Assembly: GCA_016788315.1 (NCBI GenBank)
Contig: JAEUSG010000125.1
Coordinates: 1-38,219, forward strand
Source of the DNA: Fibrobacterota bacterium
GTDB taxonomy: Bacteria; Fibrobacterota; OXYB2-FULL-49-7; JAEUSG01
Direction: 5' to 3'
DNA: 38,219 bases
Below the pieces are notes generated by a model. It did not search any database. It saw only the letters and a list, made by a program, of their open reading frames with translations, and had not been told where the DNA came from. A program made the translations under genes and the position numbers. Shown here piece by piece: positions 32,612-38,219 of this stretch. Each line of letters starts with the position of its first letter. The stretch's first letter is position 1.

Positions 32612-34480
32612 TTAAATTTTTAAAATGCTGTAAGGTACTTTAACTTTCTTTTTTTTGCCGTTCATGTTAAGATCAACAACAAATTCACTCTTACCCTCTT
32701 TATATTCAACAGCGCTCTTTGCCTTGCCAGGTGTTAGGAGTGTAAAGAGTGTATTATTATTCACAAGCTGAGATGTAACATTGCGCATAGATGTAAGCTT
32801 CAATCCCGGTTCCGTTACAAAGGGCTCAAAGCGTTCTATATTGACCTTTGAAGTTGACGCAGATACCACAGTAAGCTGCTCTCTTTTGCCAGTAATGAGT
32901 GCTGTATCGTCCTTTAGTTCAAGCTGGCCATAAGTATGAATGCGCGACTCAAACTGCCCCGGATGGGTAATTGCAACGCTGTCAACTATAAGTACTGCAT
33001 CACTTCCAATCATAATGAAAACTCTGACTGCTCTTTGTACTGCATCATATTCACCGGTTTTCCCCATTGCCTTTGTGTAATCAATAAGAACAGAAGCATT
33101 ACCATCAACTTTGACCTCTTTAGACTCAACTGTTGATGGCTTTCCAACACCGAGGCCATTAATAAGGACAACATTCTTCAACGATGGATTTGTTTCTGGA
33201 AGCTCATATCTTCTTGCACTGAATGTAGAGTCGATATACTTCACTGGCACAATGTTATTTATTAGAGCCTCGCCATTAACAACGCAATGGAAACTGGTAA
33301 GATCCATGTGTCCGTGATTAACTTCAGTTGTTCCGCCTCGTATCGAAAGGTAAAGGGCGGGTGATGGCCATTTATCCTTTAATGTGTACCAATCCATTCC
33401 GCAATATTTCGTAACAGGTTTAAATGACTTTTTCTTTTTATCCGGCGCTATTGTTTTTGCCGGACGGAGCAGAAGTGTTTCCGCATAATTGGGCCAGAAC
33501 TCTGTTGGCTGAAAATAAATGTCGGGGCGCCTGCTTATTATATTGTCAAGATTTTTTACAACATCGGGTCTTCCGAAGCGGCATGCCGCTGCATAATGAA
33601 ATGCCAATACCCAGTATTTATTCACATCGCCGAAACTGCAGGCTTCACCGTCAGGCATAAAATCAAGAGGAAAATCAATAGTTCTTGCCGTTTCAGCAGA
33701 TTTCAGGAGAGGGTGTTTCTTGCCAAGACTTTTCTCGTAGCTTAATAGATACATGAAAGCGTAGCGCATTCCATAACCCCAATAACCTATCCCCTCTGTC
33801 CATCCGCCGTCTGACTCATCAAGATACTTCATATACGGTACAATGCTCTCTTCAACCCTTTCAAGAACTCTGTTGCAGATATGGGGATATTCTTCCTTAA
33901 GAACCAGTGCGAGCATGCCAACACCGCCGGCACATACAGTATTCCAGTTTGTCAGTTTGTTTTTGAACCACCAATCTTTATAAACAGGTTTATCAGTCTT
34001 TAAAACAGATGCAAAGCTCCATTTCATTGCAAGAGAGACAATAAGCGATTTTTCTTCTTCTGTTAATGTAGATCGAAGCATGTCGAAAGCAATAGCAAGC
34101 GTTGCACTGTTTTCACCATAGCTTAGGTCAAAAACAGCATCCGGATCTGAAATTCCCGCCCGCATTGTAATCCATGACCAGTATTTCCAACCGCGCATAT
34201 CGGTGATATACTGCAAAGCGGCAGTTCTGTATTTGTTATCCGACGTTAAAAGCCATTGTGTTAACAGTGTAACAACTCTGTTTTGCATCAATCTGGCTCT
34301 CACCAGAAGAAAGTTGTGACCGGTTTCATCCAGGGGGATATTTCTGTCAGCAACAAATGAATCAGCATCTTTGCTGATTAGTGATTTTAATTTTACAGAA
34401 AGAGGATCTGTTCTTTTTCTTACATCTTCAATCGTGTTAACCAATGCCCAATACAGAGAATACTCGTTGGTTTTTTTCAT
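32612..34480 (-). CDS. heparinase II/III-like protein without signal peptide
   Basis: The 622-residue product has an all-helical N-terminal toroid (about 60-330), with NWN at 178-180 and EGIGYWGYG at 229-237, as in alginate-lyase / heparinase toroids. A beta-sandwich follows with VNHGHMDLTSFHCV (387-400), the 'NHGHxDxxSF' block of heparinase II/III families that carries a catalytic His. Unlike the secreted relative at 22345 it starts MKKTNEYSLYWAL, without a signal peptide, and lacks the PNPF domain, so it should be cytoplasmic. AAGGA at the very end of rpoN serves as its binding site; the gap is 5 nt. It could handle imported oligouronides or an internal glycan. Its place between rpoN and icd is unexpected. 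Confidence 0.84.
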   Translation of the reverse strand: MKKTNEYSLYWALVNTIEDVRKRTDPLSVKLKSLISKDADSFVADRNIPLDETGHNFLLVRARLMQNRVVTLLTQWLLTSDNKYRTAALQYITDMRGWKYWSWITMRAGISDPDAVFDLSYGENSATLAIAFDMLRSTLTEEEKSLIVSLAMKWSFASVLKTDKPVYKDWWFKNKLTNWNTVCAGGVGMLALVLKEEYPHICNRVLERVEESIVPYMKYLDESDGGWTEGIGYWGYGMRYAFMYLLSYEKSLGKKHPLLKSAETARTIDFPLDFMPDGEACSFGDVNKYWVLAFHYAAACRFGRPDVVKNLDNIISRRPDIYFQPTEFWPNYAETLLLRPAKTIAPDKKKKSFKPVTKYCGMDWYTLKDKWPSPALYLSIRGGTTEVNHGHMDLTSFHCVVNGEALINNIVPVKYIDSTFSARRYELPETNPSLKNVVLINGLGVGKPSTVESKEVKVDGNASVLIDYTKAMGKTGEYDAVQRAVRVFIMIGSDAVLIVDSVAITHPGQFESRIHTYGQLELKDDTALITGKREQLTVVSASTSKVNIERFEPFVTEPGLKLTSMRNVTSQLVNNNTLFTLLTPGKAKSAVEYKEGKSEFVVDLNMNGKKKKVKVPYSILKI

Positions 34481-34485
34481 TTTAT

Positions 34486-36003
34486 TTAAAATTCCTTACG
34501 CAGTCTGGCGGGCAGAATGCCAAGCTGTTCTCTGTATTTCGATACCGTACGGCGTGCAACTTCAATACCTTTATCTTTCATAAGATCTACAAGCTGCTGA
34601 TCGCTTAGCGGCTTCTTCTTTTCCTCTCCGTCAACCAGCTCCTTAAGAAGGTCGCGTGCACGCTGTGTTGAAACCTCTGTACCATCCTCCTGCTCAACAC
34701 CGGAACTGAAGAACTGCTTCAGTTCATAAACGCCGTAAGGGGTCTGCACATATTTGTCGTTGCTCACTCTGCATACTGTGGAAATGTGCATGCTGATATC
34801 ATCGGCTACCTCCTGCAGGCGCAGTGGCTTAAGATTTGGCGGTCCCTTTTCGAACCAATCTTTCTGTTTATTTACAATGGAGGTCATAACACGTATCATT
34901 GTGACTTTGCGCTGTTCGATAGCTCTTACAAGCCAGTTTGCAGCATTGAGTTTTTCTGATACATATTTACGGACTTCACTTGACTTTTTTGTCTCTTTTC
35001 TGAGCATGCCGATATATTCTTTGCTGACACGTAAGTTAGGCACATATCCATCATTCAGGGTGATTTGAAATTCACCGTTGTTCAGTTTGTTAACAATCAG
35101 ATCCGGAATAATGCTAACAGATCTGACTTCACTCACAACCGTTCCCGGGTGCGGTTCAAGTTTGCCTATCTCCTTGATGGCAGTCTGAACTTCGGCTACT
35201 GTGGCGCCTGTCTGACGGGCAATCTCGGGAAGCTGATACTTTTTCAGAAGTTCATAATGTTTATCAATGATTTTTGCCATAAGTGAGCCAGAAAGCCCTT
35301 TAGCATGAACCTGAACAAGGAGACACTCGCGTAAATCCTTTGCAGCGATTCCGAGAGGATCAAGATGCAATATGATGTGGCGCACCTCCTCAATTTCCGA
35401 CTCTGTCACCTTGAATTTCTCAGCAAGCTCAGTGGTTGATATTGCAATATATCCGGTTTCGTTGATGTTGCCGATTATGCATTCTGCAATTTCGAAACGC
35501 TTCGGAGTAAGACGCTTTTCGCGCAGCTGACTTAAAAGATGTTCTTCGAGGGATTCGCTGGACAGGTTTATTCTTTCGTAAAGATCAACCTTCTCCTCTC
35601 CTTCCTCCGAGCCGCGTCCGACGGGTGGGGTGAATGAGTCATACTCATAATCCTCCCAGTCGACATCTTTCATTTTCTCACCGTCGACTGCCGCCGTGGG
35701 CTCATCATCAGAGGCTGAAACTACAGTTTTATCTGCAGAAACTCCGCTTACAGGCAACTGAAAATCTTCGGCAGCATCGGAGGAATCATCACTGCCCGAG
35801 TCAGTTGACTGGTCAACAGTACGTTCCTCTTCCCTTTCATCACTTTCAAGGGACTCTTCCAGAATAGGGTTCTCCTGAAGCTCCTTGCGCAGCACCTGTT
35901 CAAGCTGGAGATTAGAATACTGCAGAAGCTTCAGTGACTGGATCATCTGTGGCGAAAGCGTCTGTCCCAGTCGTAGTGATGCGTCTAATGAAAATCCACT
36001 CAT
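34486..36003 (-). CDS. rpoN: RNA polymerase sigma-54 factor
   Basis: Sigma-54 directs transcription from -24/-12 promoters with AAA+ activators. Region I begins LGQTLSPQMIQSLKLLQYS with the Q/L-rich pattern and ELQENPILEE. An acidic linker follows (SDEREEERTVDQSTD ...). Core-binding repeats come next (LLSQLREKRLTPKR, DPLGIAAKDLRECLLVQ). The HTH region is VADDISMHISTVCRVSNDKY, and the RpoN box is ARRTVSKYRE. ATG 36003 is chosen because AAAGGA lies about 10 nt before it; a GTG at 36009 is the alternative. The genes lptB upstream and the heparinase-like gene downstream are separated by about 27 and 5 nt. An hpf gene, common after rpoN, is absent. Confidence 0.97.
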   Translation of the reverse strand: MSGFSLDASLRLGQTLSPQMIQSLKLLQYSNLQLEQVLRKELQENPILEESLESDEREEERTVDQSTDSGSDDSSDAAEDFQLPVSGVSADKTVVSASDDEPTAAVDGEKMKDVDWEDYEYDSFTPPVGRGSEEGEEKVDLYERINLSSESLEEHLLSQLREKRLTPKRFEIAECIIGNINETGYIAISTTELAEKFKVTESEIEEVRHIILHLDPLGIAAKDLRECLLVQVHAKGLSGSLMAKIIDKHYELLKKYQLPEIARQTGATVAEVQTAIKEIGKLEPHPGTVVSEVRSVSIIPDLIVNKLNNGEFQITLNDGYVPNLRVSKEYIGMLRKETKKSSEVRKYVSEKLNAANWLVRAIEQRKVTMIRVMTSIVNKQKDWFEKGPPNLKPLRLQEVADDISMHISTVCRVSNDKYVQTPYGVYELKQFFSSGVEQEDGTEVSTQRARDLLKELVDGEEKKKPLSDQQLVDLMKDKGIEVARRTVSKYREQLGILPARLRKEF

Positions 36004-36030
36004 ACTCACTTTTTCCTTTAATTAAAAAGT

Positions 36031-36756
36031 TCAGTCCAGTTTGAAATTAGAACCAAGATATATCTTTCTGGCTTCAGGATCGTTCACCAGATCCTGCGCC
36101 GTACCCTCCATCAAAATTCTTCCCTGATTTATAATGTATGCCCTGTCAGTAATTTTCAGTGTATCGCGAACATTGTGATCTGTAATCAGAATACCTATCC
36201 CCTTTGCCTTCAGCTCTGTTACAACAGACTGAATATCTTCAACAGCAATTGGATCAACACCCGCAAAAGGTTCATCGAGAAGCATGAAGTCGGGCTGTGT
36301 GGCAAGGGCACGGGCCATCTCGGCACGTCTTCTTTCGCCTCCGGATAATGTGTAAGCGATGTTCTTTCTTATATGCGTAATGTGAAAATCATTAAGCAGC
36401 TGGTCAAGTCTGTCTTTCCGCTCTCCTCGGGAAAGTTTCATAGTCTGCAGAATGGACATAATGTTATCTTCAACAGACATCTTTCTGAAAATTGAGGCCT
36501 CCTGAGGCAGATATCCCAATCCGATTCTTGAACGGCGGAACATAGGCTCACCGGTTATATCCATGTCGTCTGCAAAAATCTTCCCTTTTTCAGGGTGAAC
36601 AAGACCTACTATCATATAGAAGCTGGTTGTCTTGCCTGCACCGTTCGGACCTAAAAGTCCTGTTATCATTCCCTTCTTAACAGAGAGAGAGACACCGTTT
36701 ACAACAGTTCTTTTACCGTAAATCTTTACCAGGTTTTCTGTCCTTATCTCATTCAC
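36031..36756 (-). CDS. lptB: LPS export ABC transporter ATP-binding protein
   Basis: LptB is the cytoplasmic ATPase of the LptB2FG complex that extracts LPS from the inner membrane. Walker A is GPNGAGKTT (36-44), the Q-loop LGYLPQEASIFR, the signature LSGGERRRAEMARAL, Walker B FMLLDEPFAGVDP and the switch His ILITDHNVRDTL. LPQEASIFRKMSVEDNI is LptB-specific compared with other ABC ATPases. The length of 241 is normal. The ATGA overlap with the aroE stop shows translational coupling. It sits just upstream of rpoN, a classic arrangement. Confidence 0.97.
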   Translation of the reverse strand: MNEIRTENLVKIYGKRTVVNGVSLSVKKGMITGLLGPNGAGKTTSFYMIVGLVHPEKGKIFADDMDITGEPMFRRSRIGLGYLPQEASIFRKMSVEDNIMSILQTMKLSRGERKDRLDQLLNDFHITHIRKNIAYTLSGGERRRAEMARALATQPDFMLLDEPFAGVDPIAVEDIQSVVTELKAKGIGILITDHNVRDTLKITDRAYIINQGRILMEGTAQDLVNDPEARKIYLGSNFKLD

Positions 36757-37631
36757 TTGCCGAACCCCTCTCTGAATACCTTGTATGAGGCTTTTTTACC
36801 TGTCCACATTTCAAAAGAGGCCATACCCTGACAGACAAGCATATCTATTCCCTGCACAGTTTTTGCTCCTGAAGCTTTCGCTTCGCGCAGAAGTCTGGTT
36901 ACTGGTGGCGCATAAACCATGTCAAACACCGTGAGTCCTGAATGAAGCAGCTTTTTGTCAACTGGAGTCTCTTTGGCGAGAGCTCCCATTCCGATAGGAG
37001 TGGAATTTATCAGCAGATCAGCCTCTTTAACCGCATCCGATGCTTCACAGGTCGCCATTTCAACAGCATCAACACGACTGCCTTTAATGCTCTTTTTAAC
37101 GGATGTCAGGAGTGCGGCTGACTTCTTTTTATTTCTTGCCAGCAGAGTAACTTTGGCTGCACCATTCAAAAGGGCAGTAAATAACGCTGTTCTGGCGGAA
37201 CCTCCTGATCCTACTATAACCACATTCTGCCCGTTAAATCCGCTGCCGGCCCTGTTTAAAGCACCGCAAATACCTTCAGGATCGGTTGTGTGACCGGTAA
37301 GTTTTCCATTATTGTTGACAATAGTATTCACGGCACCGATTAACTTTGCGGTATCTGTAAGTTTATCCATATAAGGCACCACTGACTCTTTGTGAGGAAT
37401 GGTAACATTCGATCCGGCCATATTAAAAGCGCGTATCGCTTCTACAGCAGCTTTAACATTACGCGGATCTACAGGAAGCGGGACATAAATGAAGTCCAGC
37501 TTCATGGCTTGCAATGCGGCATTATGCATGCGTGGAGAGCGGCTGTGCGAAACAGGCCATCCCATAACTCCGATAAGCTTGGTTGTACCTGTAACGGCAC
37601 TACGCTTTTCTGACACAGTTACGCCCTTCAT
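36753..37631 (-). CDS. aroE: shikimate dehydrogenase
   Basis: AroE reduces 3-dehydroshikimate to shikimate with NADPH in aromatic amino-acid synthesis. Substrate-binding motifs are GWPVSHSRSPRMHNAAL and NVTIPHKE, with the catalytic Lys in the latter. GAVNTIV and TDPEGI follow. The nucleotide-binding loop is GSGGSARTALFTALL. QGIDMLVCQGMASFEMWTG is the C-terminal substrate block. The length of 292 is slightly long because of a 20-residue N-terminal lead that overlaps the GGDEF gene by 32 nt. A GTG at codon 6 (37616) would leave an overlap of 17 nt. The stop overlaps lptB by 4 nt. Confidence 0.97.
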   Translation of the reverse strand: MKGVTVSEKRSAVTGTTKLIGVMGWPVSHSRSPRMHNAALQAMKLDFIYVPLPVDPRNVKAAVEAIRAFNMAGSNVTIPHKESVVPYMDKLTDTAKLIGAVNTIVNNNGKLTGHTTDPEGICGALNRAGSGFNGQNVVIVGSGGSARTALFTALLNGAAKVTLLARNKKKSAALLTSVKKSIKGSRVDAVEMATCEASDAVKEADLLINSTPIGMGALAKETPVDKKLLHSGLTVFDMVYAPPVTRLLREAKASGAKTVQGIDMLVCQGMASFEMWTGKKASYKVFREGFGK

Positions 37632-38219
37632 GTTTTGCTCTGTAAAGAGCAGTGTCTGCCGCCTTTATAATTTCATTCGCATTTTTCATAGCTGGTGAAT
37701 ACTCAGCCGCTCCGATGGAAATCGTAAGTCTTTTTCCGGGAAGCGACTGTTCATTTGGAAAGCGGAAGTCATCAACAGCCGCCCTGATCTTTTCTGCCAG
37801 AATAACCGCACCATCAGCATTCAGGTCCGGCAGAACAATTGCGAACTCCTCTCCGCCCCAGCGGGCAACAATATCACCCCTGCGTGATATAACATGCAGA
37901 ATACGGGAGACTTCAATAAGTGCAAAGTCACCCATCAGGTGGCCATTGTTGTCGTTGTAATGCTTGAAATAGTCGATATCCAGCATTAGAAGCGAAAAAG
38001 TCTTACCGGATTCCGCCGAACGGGAAAACCGGTGATTTAAAACGTAATCGAAATATCTTCTATTATAACAGAATGTCAACGGGTCAGTAATTGAATCCTT
38101 GACAGTTTTAGAATATTCCGCCATATCAACTATAACTGGACTCGCCATCTGCCGCGTAATGTTTGTGTAGTAATCAAGAGTGGCAACACGGATTCCGACG
38201 TTGCGGCCAAGCTTCTCGC
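37600..38219 (-). CDS. GGDEF-domain diguanylate cyclase, 5' part beyond the window
   Basis: The visible C-terminal part is a complete GGDEF domain: DPLTFCYNRRYFDYVL, LMLDIDYFKHYNDNNGH, ARWGGEEFAIVLPD, LTISIGAAEYS and ALYRAKHEGRN. The active-site loop is GGEEF. An I-site RRGD lies five residues before it, so feedback inhibition by c-di-GMP is likely. The frame stays open from the ATG at 38148 to the window edge (EKLGRNVGIRVATLDYY ...), so that ATG is probably internal and a regulatory N-terminal region lies outside. It overlaps aroE by 32 nt at its end. Confidence 0.9.
   Translation of the reverse strand, partial: EKLGRNVGIRVATLDYYTNITRQMASPVIVDMAEYSKTVKDSITDPLTFCYNRRYFDYVLNHRFSRSAESGKTFSLLMLDIDYFKHYNDNNGHLMGDFALIEVSRILHVISRRGDIVARWGGEEFAIVLPDLNADGAVILAEKIRAAVDDFRFPNEQSLPGKRLTISIGAAEYSPAMKNANEIIKAADTALYRAKHEGRNCVRKA

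Overview
The window looks like chromosome of a Gram-negative bacterium. It has an LPS-export ATPase (lptB), a lipoprotein with a lipobox, a predicted outer-membrane barrel, and five secreted proteins ending in a 'PNPF ... W(N/D) ... G(V/A/N)Y' C-terminal domain of the type IX-secretion / FlgD-Ig-like kind. That domain, the plant-polysaccharide-type enzymes, the 2[4Fe-4S] ferredoxin and the modest G+C content suggest the FCB group, most likely a Fibrobacterota-type (fibrolytic, anaerobic) lineage. The placement is an inference from gene content; no rRNA is present.

Region 1 (1-4145). A secreted protein of unknown function with a very strong terminator is followed by about 2.7 kb of low coding density. 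This stretch holds five copies of a nested-hairpin repeat, at least six copies of a second small inverted repeat built on TCACAA-N-TTGTGA, broken ORF6N-domain genes, a frameshifted PIN-domain toxin-like gene with an intact 58-residue partner, and a small membrane protein containing a 69-nt internal duplication. It reads as an accessory island of decaying genes and small mobile palindromes. No transposase is visible.

Region 2 (4146-18579). Secreted enzymes alternate with housekeeping and transport genes: a secreted protein of unknown function, a pectate-lyase-like protein directly abutting prfC (release factor 3), a CDF metal exporter, a TauE/SafE plus DUF1634-like membrane pair, an EamA transporter, a phosphoesterase fused to a CBM9-like domain, a YpeA-type acetyltransferase, a 44-residue DUF6485-type Cys-rich protein, a parallel beta-helix protein and a large NHL/beta-propeller protein.

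Region 3 (18610-29871). smc lies just upstream of the NHL protein. A secreted heparinase II/III-like protein and a lipoprotein diverge from an intergenic region carrying a perfect CRP-type palindrome. The lipoprotein is followed by a predicted outer-membrane barrel whose signal-peptide codons contain an intrinsic terminator. Then come a PHP-domain phosphoesterase, a secreted SUMF1/FGE-like protein and a small ferredoxin gene.

Region 4 (29930-38219). A tight minus-strand run reads GGDEF protein (cut by the window edge) - aroE - lptB - rpoN - heparinase II/III-like protein without signal peptide - icd - hisS. Gaps are 24 nt or less, with overlaps at aroE/lptB and GGDEF/aroE. The icd product carries an unusual Cys4 zinc-ribbon-like insertion.

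The most interesting items are the two palindromic repeat families and the ORF6N remains in 1.3-3.4 kb, the zinc-ribbon Icd, the cytoplasmic heparinase-like protein inside the rpoN-icd operon, and the terminator embedded in the barrel gene.
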